This document shows positions 11,495 to 23,424 of a DNA stretch of 64,000 bases, piece after piece. Every line of letters starts with the position of its first letter. The stretch's first letter is position 1. The notes under the pieces are model-generated. The model was not told the origin of the DNA and ran no database searches. It saw only the letters and a program-made list of their open reading frames with translations. The translations under genes and the position numbers were made by a program. Source of the DNA: Casuarina equisetifolia (Eukaryota > Streptophyta > Magnoliopsida > Fagales > Casuarinaceae); NCBI GenBank assembly GCA_028551475.1, contig CM052357.1:10339931-10403930 (forward strand), read 5' to 3'.

Positions 11495-14400
11495 ATCCAT
11501 TGAAATTTTCCTTTTCAATCTTGTTTGAACTCCTTTTTTTTCCTCTACATGTTAATCCCAACATTTCTGCTTTGAGTTCTAGTTAAAATTCACCTTCCAT
11601 TTAGACCTCTTTAAATGGTCAACATGAGTGTTGTGAATCATCGTTCCTTAAGTTAAGTGGAGAAGCAGGAAAATTACGACTTCCAAATCAAAAAAATTAA
11701 ACAAAAATATTTCTTAATTCTTGAAAGGACAAACAAGAAAATGATAAAATAAGAAGTCAAGAAAAAAGGTAAGCTAGCTTTTCACACTAGTAACTTTATA
11801 CATGACTTGAAGAGAATATAGACATTGTCTAGACTTGACTCTAATTTCACAATCACTTTCACGTACCGTGTACGTTCTCCTTCTCTTGACTTTATGAACA
11901 ATCAATACTATCATGTTTGTTAGCGGAAGTGACCAAAAAGGCACCACTATAATTCACTTTGAAAATGTTGATTCCTTGGATATCCATTTATCTTGTTAAT
12001 GTACAGTGCACCCATGCTCAGCATTTTCTCTTATATGAGCAAGTAGTAAAAAAGCAATCAATCAAAAACCTTCAACCAATGCCTTGTAAGAACGGAATCA
12101 AGCTTTTTAGTCATTTTGGGCCTACTGAGCCCATGGCGAACTTTGCAAGTATGGTCTCTACTTTGCAAAATTCATCTTTGAAATTTTCTTTTTCAATATT
12201 GTTTGAACTCCTTTTTTTTTCCTCTACATGTTAATCCTAACATTTCTGCTTTGAGTTTTGGTTAAAATTCACCTTCCATTTAGACCTCTTTAAATGGTCA
12301 ACATGAGTGTTGTGAATCATCATTCCTGGAGTTAAACGGAGAAATAGGAAAATTGCGACTTCTAAATTGAAAAAATTAAACAAAAATATTTCTTAATTCT
12401 TGAAAGAACAAACAAGAAAATGATAAAATAAAAAGTCAAGAAAAGAGGTAAGCTAGCTTTTCAAACTGGTAACTTTAGACATGACTCGAAGAGAATAGAG
12501 ACATTGTCTAGACTTAATTCTAGTTTCACAATCACTTTCACATATCGTGTACGTTCTCCTTCTCTTGATTTTATGAACAATAAATACTATCATGTTTGTC
12601 AGTGGAGGTGACTTAAAAGGTGTCATTATAATTTACTTTGAAAATGTTGATTTCTTGGATATCCATTGATCTTGTTAATGTATAGTGCACCCATGCTCAA
12701 CATTTTCTCTTATATGAACAAGTAGTAAGAAAGCAATCAATCAGAAACCTTCAACCAATGCCTTGTAAGAAAGGAATCAAGTTTTTTAGTCATTTTGGGC
12801 CTACTAAGCCCATGGTGAACTTTGCAAGTATGGTCTCTACTTTGCAAAATTCATCTTTTAAATTTTCTTTTTCAATATTGTTTGAACTCCTTTGTTTTTC
12901 CTCTACATGTTAATCCCAACATTTCTCCTTTGAGTTCTAGTAAAAATTCCCCTCCCATTTAGACCTCTTTAAATGGTCAGCATGAGTGTTGTGAATCATC
13001 GTTCCTTGAGTTAAGTGGAGAAGCAGGAAAATTGTGACTTCCAAATCGAGAAAATTAAACAAAAATATTTCTTGATTCTTGGAAGAACAAGCAAGAAAAT
13101 GATAAAATAAGAAGTCAAGAAAAGAGGTAAGCTAGCTTTTCACGCTAGTAACTTTAGACATGACTCGAAGAGAATAAAGACATTGTCTAGACTTGACTCT
13201 AGTTTCACAATCACTTTCACGTACCGTATACATTCTCCTTCTCTTGACTTTATAAACAATAAATACTATCATGTTTATCAATGGAAGTGACCGAAAAAGC
13301 ACCACTATATTCACTTTGAAAATGTTGATTCCTTGGATATCCATTGATCTTGTTAATGTACAGTGCACCCATGCTCAGCATTTCCTCTTATATGAACAAA
13401 TAGTAAGAAAGCAATCAATCAAAAACCTTCAACCAATGCCTTGTAAGAAAGGAATCAAGCTTTTTAGTCATTTTGGGCCTACTGAGCCCATGGCGAACTT
13501 TGCAAGTATGGTCTCTACTTTGTAAAATTCATCTTTGAAATTTTCTTTTTCAATATTGTTTGAACTCCTTTTTTTTTCCTCTACATGTTAATCCCAACAT
13601 TTCTGCTTTAAGTTCTAGTTAAAATTCCCCTTACATTTAGACCTCTTTAAATGGTCAACATAAGTATTGTGAATCATCGTTCCTTAAGTTAAGTGGAGAA
13701 GTAGGAAAATTACAACTTCCAAATTGAAAAAATTAAACAAAAATATTTCTTTATTCTTGAAAGAACAAACAAGAAAATAATAAAATAAGAAGTCAAGAAA
13801 AGAGGTAAGCTAGCTTTTCACACTAGTAACTTTAGACATGACTCGAAAAGAATAAAGACGTTGTCTAGACTTGACTCTAGTTTCACAATCACTTTCACGT
13901 ACCGTGTACGTTCTCCTTCTCTTGACTTTATGAACAATAAATACTATCATGTTTATCAGCGGAAGTGACCAAAAAGGTGTCACTATAATTCATTTTGAAA
14001 ATGTTGATTCCTTGGATATCCATTGATCTTGTTAATGTATAGTGCACCCATGCTCAGCATTTTCTCTTATATGAACAAGTAGTAAAAAAACAATCAATCA
14101 AAAACCTTCAACCAATGCCTTGTAAGAGAGGAATCAAGCTTTTTAGTCATTTTGAGCCTACTGAGCCCATGGCGAACTTTGCAAGTATGGTCTCTACTTT
14201 GCAAAATTCATCTTTGAAATTTTCTTTTTCAATATTATTTGAACTCCTTTTTTTTTCCTCTACATGTTAATCCCAACATTTTTGCTTTAAGTTCTAGTTA
14301 AAATTCACCTTCCATTTAGACCTCTTTAAATGGTCAGCATGAGTGTTGTGAATCATCGTTCCTCGAGTTAAGTGGAGAAGCAGGAAAATTGTGACTTCCA

Positions 14401-14893
14401 AATCGAAAAAATTAAACAAAAATATTTCTTGATTCTTGGAAGAACAAACAAGAAAATGATAAAATAAGAAGTCAAAAAAAAAGGTAAGTTAGCTTTTCAA
14501 ACTGGTAACTTTAGACATGACTCGAAGAGAATAAAGACATTGTTTAAACTTGACTCTAGTTTCATAATCACTTTCACATACCGTATACATTTTCCTTCTC
14601 TTGACTTTATGAACAATAAATTCTATCATGTTTGTCGGTGGAAGTGACCAAAAAGAAGACATTATAATTCACTTTGAAAATGTTGATTCCTTGGATATCC
14701 ATTGATCTTGTTAATGTATAGTGCACCTATGCTCAGCATTTTCTTTTATATGAATTAGTAGTAAGAAAGCAATCAATTAGAAACCTTCAACCAATGCCTT
14801 GTAAGAGGGGAATTAAACTTTTTAGTCATTTTGGGCCTATTGAGCCCATGGCAAACTTTGCAAGTATGGTCTCTACTTTGCAAAATTCATCTT
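11495..14893. repeat. Tandem array, 679-bp unit, five copies
   Basis: The marker 'gaaaatgttgattccttgg' (variants) occurs at 11961, 12640, 13318, 13997 and 14676, giving steps of 679, 678, 679 and 679 bp. Copies differ mainly by scattered substitutions, so unit length is tightly kept. The first half of each unit resembles the NLR-upstream repeat at 9360-9690. The end of each unit reads, on the plus strand, as the pre-protease part of a copia polyprotein, with 'GPTEPMANFASMVSTLQ' in the better kept copies. The last unit runs without a break into the copia protease region. The array therefore seems to have grown after the copia element landed beside an NLR-upstream fragment. Short frames of 80-90 codons inside the units look incidental. 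Confidence 0.9.
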
Positions 14894-17800
14894 TAACTAA
14901 TTAGCTTATTGATTCAGGTATGAGTGATCACATTACATGTGACCTTACATGCATAGAGAAGATTAGAACATACACATCAAACTCAATTTGGGTTAAATTG
15001 CCTAATAATAATAGTGTGGTTGTCACCCACATTGGGACTGTCCGTATTTCACTTTCTGTCATACTTTATAACATCCTATATGTCCCCTCCTTTAAACATA
15101 AACTCTTGTTAGAGGCCAAATTTACTTTTGACAGTTTCTGTCTAATTTTATTTTACCCATTTTTTTGTTTCTTTCAAGACCATTTAACTAGAACAATACT
15201 GGGGCCGGGCAAGGTTAGGCATCGTTTAAATCACTTAGTGTTTTCGACAGATGCCACAATAAATGTTTATTCTACCATTGTCAAAACTTTTGAATATAAT
15301 GCTCCTAAAAGAGCTAATGCATATATGCAAACTATGTACAAAAACAATGTTTTAAGTAATAATTAAACATTGTGACGTTGTCATTTTGGTCATTCAACTT
15401 GTTATATGTCATCTGATGTGTTTTGTCCAGTTTACCCTTTGGCAAAACAAATACATCTCCTTTTTTAATCTAGTACTTCTCGTACAAGCTCTATTTTTGA
15501 ATTAGTACACGTTGACATATTGGGTCCCCATCAAAACCTAAATCATGATGGTTCTCATTATTTTATGACCATTGTTGATGATTTCTCATGAGGAACTCAG
15601 GTATATCTCAGAAAATACAAAAGTCAAACATTGCATTTTTTATGTTCCTTCTTTTCTATGGTAGAAATCCAATTTCATTCTCGTGTTCATAAATTACATT
15701 CCGATAATGGGGTTAAGTTCTTTAATCATGAGTGTACATCATTCCTTCAGCTCCATAGAGTTCATCATGAGAGTTTTTATACTAATACTCTATAACAAAA
15801 CAGTTTCATTGAGCGTAAACATCAACATATCCTCAATGTGGCGCAAACGTTGTACTTTCAAGCTGATATTTCTGATTGTTACTGAAGGGAATGTGTTTTC
15901 ATTGCTACTCACATTATTAATCACATTTTTACTCCTATCTTAAATGGGGAAACCCCATTTGATAATCTCTTTGGTAAGCCACCATGTATGTCACATCTAA
16001 AGGTTTTAGGGTGCTTATGTTACACTACTATAGTTCCATGTGGGGACAAGTTTGCACCACGTGTTATGCCATGTGTTTATGGGATACCCTTTCTTACAAA
16101 AGAGGTATTGGATTCTTAACCTTGTCACATGTACCTTATTTGTTGCTCGAGATGTTGTCTTCCATGAGTTGGTTTTTCCCTTCTCCCCATCATGATCCAT
16201 TTCTTCAGTTCCCTCTTTAGTTAAGGATTCCTCATTTGTTCCCTTAAGTCCAGACCCATTTAGTTTCACAAGCAAGGCCCTCTAGTGAGGATTCCACTCT
16301 GCTGCCCACATCTGAGCATGTTCTTCCTGATGTGACTCCCTTATTTGATGTTCTTGTGACACCTTCGCCTTCCTTATCATTTCTGAATGCTTCTTTTGCA
16401 CCTTTACCAAACGTTAAGAATGTGGATCCACCCTCTGAAGGTTCACCAAGATCCTTTTCTCCAGTTGTTCAGTGTTCACAGCATGTGTCTAAACCTCCCA
16501 TTTGGACTCAAGATTATCACTACAATCATGTACCTTCTTGTAGTCATTCAGAAGGCCCTTCAGACATTCCATATTCCATCTCACAATTCATGTCACTTGA
16601 CAATTTGTCATCTTCACACCAAGCTTTCATTACTTTGATTTCTTCCATTAAAGAGCCACTCTACTATCATGAGGTAGTTCATGATCCCAAATAAGTGGAT
16701 GCTATAACTAGTAAGCTCTATGCATTGGAGGCTAATAAGACATAGATGTTAGTTAATTTGCCACCGAGGCGTAAGCCGATCAAATGTAGATGGGTTTACA
16801 AAGTGAAGTACCATGTGATGGATCCATTGAGAGATTTAAAACTCGCCTTGTAGCCAAAGGATTCACTTAATGATATGAAATTGATTATAAGGAGACCTTC
16901 TCTTCAGTGGCTAAGATGGTAATAATTTGATGTATCAGGGCCCTAGCATCTATATTTCAATAGCGCCTTCATCAAATGGATGTTCATAATGCATTTCTCT
17001 ATGAAGATTTGCATGATGAGGTGCACATGTCCCTACCTTCAAGGATTCAAATTCTCACATTAGGTCAACCAAAGGTTTGTTGCTTACTTAAGTCTATCTA
17101 TGGTCTTAAGTAGGCGTCACGTCAATGGTATGTCAAATTTACTACTGCCCTTCTTGAGGCTGGATTTAAACAATCCTAGCTAGACTTAAACAATTCTGGC
17201 ATTACTATGCTCTATTTACACTTTAGTAGAAGTCAATGGTTGTTGTTATTTTAATCTATGTTGATGATATGATTATTACTAGTAATAGTAAGGGGGCTAT
17301 AGCACAAAGTAAAGTCGCACCTCTACTCTAGACTTCATATAAAAGACCTAAGGCAAGCCAAGTTCTTTCTTGGCATTGAGATTGCTCAGTCAAAGAGTAG
17401 TATTTATCTCAGTCAATGGAAATATGTGTTAGAATTGACATTTGATGCTGGACTTTCTAGAACTAAGCCTTATAAGATTCTCATGAATCAGAATCTGAAA
17501 ATAACTTCTATGAAATATGATGTAAGCATATTAGTTTCGGTTGATAACCCTTCGTTAGCCTATCTAGCTCTATGTTAGTGACTCCTGAACACTTGATTTA
17601 TCTCACTCATACTCAACCAAATATCAATTATCCAATCCAATTACTTAGTCAATTCATGCATGCTTTAAAGTCTTTACACATGGGATGGCCCTTAAGATTG
17701 TTAAATATTTAAAAGGCACTCTAGGATTGGGGATCTTCATGTCTTTCAAAAAGGATTTTCAAATGAGTGGTTTTTGTGATTTTGATTAGGCAATATGCCC

Positions 17801-18390
17801 AATGTCTCAACATTCACTCTCAAATTTCTGCATCAAATTAGGAGGTTCCTTGATTTCTTGGAAGACTAAGAAAGAAGCCACTATTTGTGAAACCATTTAG
17901 TTATATGGTCTTCTTAGTGACTTATGGGTCATAGTCCCTCGACCTATCTCTTTATTTTGTGATAATGACGCAACAATCCACATTGCAAGCAATCCCATCT
18001 TTCATGAACAAACCAAACACATAGAGATGGACTATCATTTCATTCACGAAATTAATAGAAAGGCTTGATTTGGACTCAAAGCATTCAAACCCATAAGCAA
18101 TCTGTAGATTTGTTAACTAAGGCTTTATGGAGTAGACAACATAATTATCTTCTTAGAAAGCTGTGTGCATTTAATATATATAAATCACCAACTTGAAGGG
18201 GTTGTTAAGATGTAAAGTTTATTTGGTTAGTTTATTAGGTTAGGCCCCCGACTTGGGCCTTTATTCTTTATTAGTTGGACTAGGGTTTGTTGACCCAAGC
18301 CCGTGTATGGGTATAAATGCCCTAATTTGTATATGCTTTTGTTCTTCATGTATTCTGCTTCTTTGAGCAAGTATAATCTGAATTCCCATA
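14893..18390 (+). mobile_element. Ty1/copia retrotransposon fossil, lacking its 5' end
   Basis: Plus-strand translation shows the copia order of parts: aspartic protease (LIDSG-type core near 14910), GAG-pre-integrase, integrase with a 'DIWGPH'-type catalytic segment near 15515, reverse transcriptase (about 16700-17500, including 'LDVHNAFL'- and 'LYVDDMI'-type segments) and RNase H (to about 18180, with an 'NPIFHEQTKHIE' segment). A 3' LTR follows. Protease before integrase before reverse transcriptase distinguishes copia from gypsy. The element is clearly dead, with well over ten breaks, and its gag and 5' LTR are not found; the 679-bp array lies where they should be. With only one LTR it cannot be dated by LTR divergence, but the decay suggests an old insertion. 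Confidence 0.9.
18203..18390 (+). repeat. 3' LTR of the copia fossil
   Basis: A purine-rich tract (ACTTGAAGGGG) at about 18191-18201 ends the internal region, and the LTR opens with TGTTAAGATG. It contains 'gtatgggtataaatgccc', a TATA-type promoter phrase, and ends near 'gaattccca' at about 18389. The right border is approximate. No matching 5' LTR is present in the window and I could not confirm a target-site duplication. Confidence 0.65.
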
Positions 18391-21006
18391 TTCATGCCAT
18401 CTCAGATCCTCAGATATGTTTTGTTTTCTTAGAAAGATTAATTAATTAAATCGAGTTTTGGCATTTGAGAAATAATTCGTATCGACGGTACTCCTGGGAA
18501 CTCTCAGCAGGAAGCCATAGACTTGCAAAACTGCTCAATCCCAATGGTGGCAGGCGGTGTGGAAAGTTAAAAAAGGAAGAAGTTGAACAGGTAGATGAGA
18601 CGTGTAAAAATATGGGCTTCACTTCATTGGGTGATCATCAGTTGGACCATTTATTTCGTTGCATCATTTTACAAAATAAGCACAACGAATGGGCTGTGCA
18701 GGTCCAGCGGGAGGTTTTTTGTTCCATCTCCGCGATTACGATCAGATGCATGATTGATTTTTAGCCAGTAAGAATGATTGGCGAGAATTGAAAATCAGAA
18801 TTTGGTAGGTTTATTCTACGTGGCAGCATGAAACCTTCTGTTTTTAAGCTTGAGGTATTTGATTTGATGAACATATTGATGAACAAAAAAAGCTTGAATC
18901 ATGAGCAATAAAAGCTAAGTTCTGTAACGGAAAGGAGAAGGAAATATAACATCATTAATGGCCAGAAAACCAGTAAAATAAGGAGTTGGACAAGTTACAA
19001 CAGAAAAGGAAGCTTCAAAATCTGTAACTAAAGAAAATATATTTGATGCCATAATCGCAGGCCGATGGCCCTGTTGCAATTCTACGCAAAACAGAACATC
19101 ATTTTGGATTGCATTGGATCGAATGTTTCTTCCACACAGCAAAACTTGCTCCACCTTGCAACGCAATTAAAGCTGGAAAAGACATGAAACAGTTGCAGAC
19201 AAGATAAGGTTTGCAGAGGAGGCTTGTGGGATAAACTTAGAGTAACGTGGGTCCCTTCAGACCTTCTCACAGGTTCTGACTAACACATTCATCCTCCTTC
19301 GCGGCGGTGCTCCTTGAATTAAGTTCAGTGATCTTGGAGAGGTGGGCCCCGAAGCATTCACTCTTGCAGGTTTGCAAGCAAGAAGCTGAATCAACAGATT
19401 TGGGTTTTGAACCTGAAGGTCTTCATTCCGAGTTAGTACTTAAAACTTTCTTGGGAAAACATTCTTGAAGGTTCATGTATTCAAAGGCTGATAAGTCTAA
19501 CAGCGAGGCCCAGTTTCATATGCTCCAATAGGCACAAGCTCGGAGTTCAACGAGAAGTCAAAGTAGGAGACCATAATCTTCTGAGTTTACAACCTTTACC
19601 AGTAGGTCTGCATCATTGTTTGGTCCTCCATGAAACTTATACTCAACTTTTTATGAACCGTGTGAGATACTGAGGCACCATCACATTGCCGCCTACCTAC
19701 TTACACTCCCGTCTGAGTTCAATATCCATCCAGTCTGTCTCTTGTTTGAAAATAGACAAAAGCCTAGCACCAGGGGCCAACGCGGTGGAGGATACAGCAT
19801 ATGGAAATTCACATGGCTTTGATTTTATGTAAGAGGATACAGCATATGGAAACTCATATGGTTTTGATCTTTTGTAAGGGTTCATCCCAAAACTAATTAG
19901 CAACGCAAGAAGAGACTTCACCAAATATAAAGCATAGGGCATACAGTCACAATCACATATTTGATCTCTGACAAAAGAAGCGTCGAGAAAGAGAATTCTT
20001 TCACCTGCAATCGTCTGACGTCGTCTCTTGTACTGGTGAGTTACGGCTCTACCCAGTTGCTACATGGATCAATATCTAAGTTAAACAAGCAATCATGTGA
20101 TCGCCAAAGTTATTATTCATGGGTCTATTTACCACAAGACGACGCTTATATAAGAACCTCACAAGTCATTGAAGGAAGGTTGCTTTGGGTGAATGGGTAC
20201 CAGAATCCCCTAAATCATTCCACAATCCTTTCTTTAGTTGGCTAAAATTTTAATAATTAAATAATATTGCCACATTTAGAATAGTTAAATACTAAGTAGA
20301 TTATTGATAGAGGAGTATTTCAATTTGTTTTGGCCGGACATGCGGTTTCCGACCGAAACCATGCGGTTTCTCAGCCACGTTCATCACCACTGGAGGTAAG
20401 TAGCTCCCAAAACGGACAAGTGGGTTGGACCATCTTGCCAATTGTGCTCCATTTTAGTGGGTAGAAAACAGAACATCATGGCGGCGCCCTTAACTAAAGG
20501 ACAAGGCCGAACATTCCAGTTTTCGGCCAATGGCAGGTAAGTTCTCTCTCTGTTGATCAAGCTCCATCAAAAAGCAAAGTCAGTTTAAATTCCGGTCCTG
20601 TGGAATGTGGATTTCGAGCGTGTTTGTAGCGGGGCAGATGGATTCTTTATGGTGCCATACATGTCGAGGGTGTTAGAATTATCAGTTTTTGCATACATGA
20701 ATCTTCAAGAAAGATTTGCCGAGGAAGTTGCAAGAATAACGTAAAAGAAGGTGTCCTCGTGGAAGATGGGTTATGTCAGTCAATCAAATAGAAAGAAAAT
20801 CCTTTGAATCTGTAACATTGTAGATTATCCAATTCAATGAAACCAATTCAACACATAGCCATGTTCTACTTTTTGTAGTTGTAGCAGTGCTGATGCCCTA
20901 TAGTTATGAAGTCTAATCTACTCTTTTTAATAGTTTAGTTTCAGTTTTGCCTTCAATTTTAGTGAAGTTTTCATACACCTTCATAATTTATTGGCCATAA
21001 CATCAG

Positions 21007-21059
<53 letters not shown>

Positions 21060-21608
21060 AGGGTATTATGCAAGTGTTTGGGTCCATTACATTATAGTTG
21101 TCCTTTTTTATAAAACAGAAGGAATTAAGAGCACATCTTTAATTGCAACACAAGGAGAGTAGTTTTGCGCAAACGAATCCTCAGACAATAAGTAAACTAA
21201 ACTCAACCATATTTACTTTATTTTCTACTCTTCATAATCTCAACAATTTACATAATACAGATGAAACGCTTTTAGAATACCAACAAATGTGCCCTAATGT
21301 TGCACCGACCTGATTGTAGTTCGAATACAGATATGATGTAAAGACGTCTTTTCTGATGGAAAGCTACATCACTTGGCTACTTAAATTGGTTCGGGTCCAC
21401 TCAGTCTTGAACATGGTAAAAAGAGCCTTCACTGTATCTCCTATGTTTTGTATTCATTACTAAATATCTTGCGAACTTGCTCTCTTCCGAGCAATAATGG
21501 TCCGACCACGGTGCATGGAGTGTTCATGCTTTTTCCTCCAAGTAAGTAATCAGTTGGTTATGATATGTTGAACCTAGTTTTGATGAGCAAGATGTTCCAC
21601 GGAAACAA
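18391..21608. other. Intergenic spacer with minor repeats
   Basis: No gene is supported. Open frames of 60-100 codons (for example 18465-18764 and 19961-20245) match no family I know and lack partners. Visible structures are a 45-bp tandem duplication at about 19788-19877 (two copies of 'gaggatacagcatatgga') and a (CT)24 microsatellite at 21011-21058. The part nearest 21608 is the 3' flank of the bHLH gene. Confidence 0.5.
21011..21058. repeat. (CT)24 microsatellite
   Basis: This is an uninterrupted run of 24 CT dinucleotides about 550 bp downstream of the bHLH stop codon. Its perfection suggests it is young and probably variable in length between individuals. Confidence 0.95.
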
Positions 21609-23349
21609 TTATTCCCTCTTCTCGATCAAGGACATGATGTTTTCACTCAAGAACTGACATTCCAATCCATTCCTTCCATCCACCTGTAACACCCAGATAA
21701 GGGGGAAGCAAAAATAAAAACTTTAATAGATTATCAAAAACATCCACGCCCAAGCAAAAATATTCATGTGGGTCATAAAGGTTAAATTGAAACAGCAGAA
21801 CAACATAGGAAACAAACAAAACGTACTTGAAGATGTAAATGGCAGAACATCCTTCCAAACGACTCAAAAGAAGAAGCGCTTAAGAGTAGAAGCCTACTCT
21901 CCTCCAGGTATTGCAAGATATCAGAGAGTGAACACTTGTGGACCTTATACGTGGTTATCTGAATGACAACTTCTCCATCATTAGGCCAAATTGCAGAAAC
22001 AGCAGAAGAAGACTTTCGTGCTGCAGTTTTAGCTTGCGTCTCTTGAGGTTTCCGACCTCTTTGCGTTGAAAATTTTAATATAAGGTCTTCCCATCTTTGC
22101 TGGAGTTCCCCCACTTGCTCTTGGAGTTCTGGAATGTACTTTAACACACGGGCGACTGTTGCTGGAACACTCAATTTTTTCTGCAGAAGGATCATGAGTC
22201 AAAAAAAAAAACTCATGGTCGGATGTTTCCCTCACTATTTAAAAAAGATGGATATTTTATCTTCATCTCATGATTGGAAGTTCATATATTTCATACAATA
22301 AGAATTTTACGCAAAGTTCAAACAGAAAACGATGTGACAGAGTTCTGCCGAATACAACCTACGTCTGCATAAAGGGACAAAAAAAATGAAAAAAAAACTT
22401 CGAGCCTTTTTGTCTTTTGTTTGGATAGATAGTAATATGTTAAAGATTGAAAATAACAAAGAATAACAAGTTGGAAGTTGGCAGACGGCAGACGGCAGGA
22501 AACCGCCGAGTTGACAACTATCCCGGCCTACAAACTGGCAACAAAAGAAAATGAAAACCAGAATCCCAGTCTCCACCAACCCCACAAGAGAACAAAAGCC
22601 TCGAGACAGTACTAGAACTAAGAGTGCAAAACTTTTCCACATACACCGCAGGAAACCAAAGCTGGAGAAATAAAGAAAGAACAAGCTGTAAGTGACACAA
22701 TGGTCTTGAAACATGCTGCAGACATATTTGTACTTCTTTGAAAACAACCTAAACAATCTTGAAGTCTGACAATAGATCTTTTTAAGTGATTTTTTTTTTT
22801 TATTTGAAACGGCTACGACTTGTGAAAATGGCAGAAAGAGATCACACACATATTACAGAAAAACTCGGATCTTTTAATTAGTTTCCTTTTCGGTATCTGT
22901 TGGATTTTATACATTTGTATATGATATTACCGCACGCTGTCCACTCAATTATTCAGGAGCATCAAACAAGATCAACGCATCCACAATAGTTTCTTTCTCA
23001 CTTATACATCACAAACTTAAATGAAAAGAAAGAGGAGACAAAGATGAAGTACCGAACGATCTGTATCGGGAAGTAGGGAGCGGAGAGATGAGTATAAATT
23101 ATTGATCTTCTTCCGACGATCACGCTCGCTGGCGTTGTGGTTAAGCTTCTTAGCCGTCAAAGGGTCACCACCAATGCTCGTGGATTTCGCGAACCAATTG
23201 CGATCAGCTATTGGTCCAGACGGAGGGACACGAAGATACGACTCCGAAGTTTCAGCGTCTTTGCAGAAGTTGCTCTGTTGTTCATCGCTTACATGGTCGG
23301 CAAAGCTCCATCCCATGGATGAAAACAAAGGTGTGGACACCGCCGACAT
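21609..23349 (-). CDS. Subgroup Ib bHLH transcription factor (ORG2/bHLH38-39-100-101-like)
   Basis: Three exons, 23349-23053, 22180-21827 and 21683-21609, join in phase 0 to give 241 residues, normal for the family. The DNA-binding region is at about residues 67-123: 'KKLNHNASERDRRKKIN' with the H-E-R residues that contact E-box DNA, then 'LYSSLRSLLP', the loop, and 'PATVARVLKYIPELQEQV' encoded by exon 2. A C-terminal ACT-like part follows (VVIQITTYK…SASSFESFG…LHLQ), and exon 3 ends in 'MSLIEKRE'. In Arabidopsis, Ib bHLH proteins pair with FIT in the nucleus and induce iron uptake genes (FRO2, IRT1); that role is inferred here from family. Residues 'DRS' at the exon 1 end replace the 'DQM' usual at this loop position. 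The start is the first ATG of the frame, about 70 bp below a TATA box. Confidence 0.92.
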
Positions 23350-23416
23350 GGCGGGATTGTTTTGGTGCAGCTCCGGGGGCTGAGTTTGCTAACGAGCAAA
23401 ATGATCACAGACGCTG

Positions 23417-23424
23417 ATTTATAC
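23417..23424 (-). promoter_or_regulatory. TATA box of the bHLH gene
   Basis: GTATAAAT on the minus strand lies 68 bp upstream of the bHLH start codon, which would leave a leader of only about 35-40 nt. A second weaker candidate, TATAAAG, lies about 30 bp further upstream. Confidence 0.5.

Noticed and set aside
11959-13525. Open frames of 78-91 codons inside the 679-bp array as genes
   Set aside because: They recur because the unit recurs, vary in length between copies, and include the copia pre-protease end; no start context or conserved full frame is kept.
11495-14893. Tandem array as satellite DNA or a CRISPR-like array
   Set aside because: Five long units joined to a retroelement are far from a centromeric satellite in scale, and there is no short-repeat-plus-spacer pattern.
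18465-18764. A 99-codon plus-strand frame just after the copia LTR
   Set aside because: There is no similarity that I can recognise, no neighbouring exon, and ordinary length for chance in this composition.
22307-22849. A 180-codon minus-strand open frame inside intron 1 of the bHLH gene
   Set aside because: It is rich in Phe, Leu, Ser and Cys from translated pyrimidine-rich intron sequence, has no family resemblance, and lies within an intron with clear borders.
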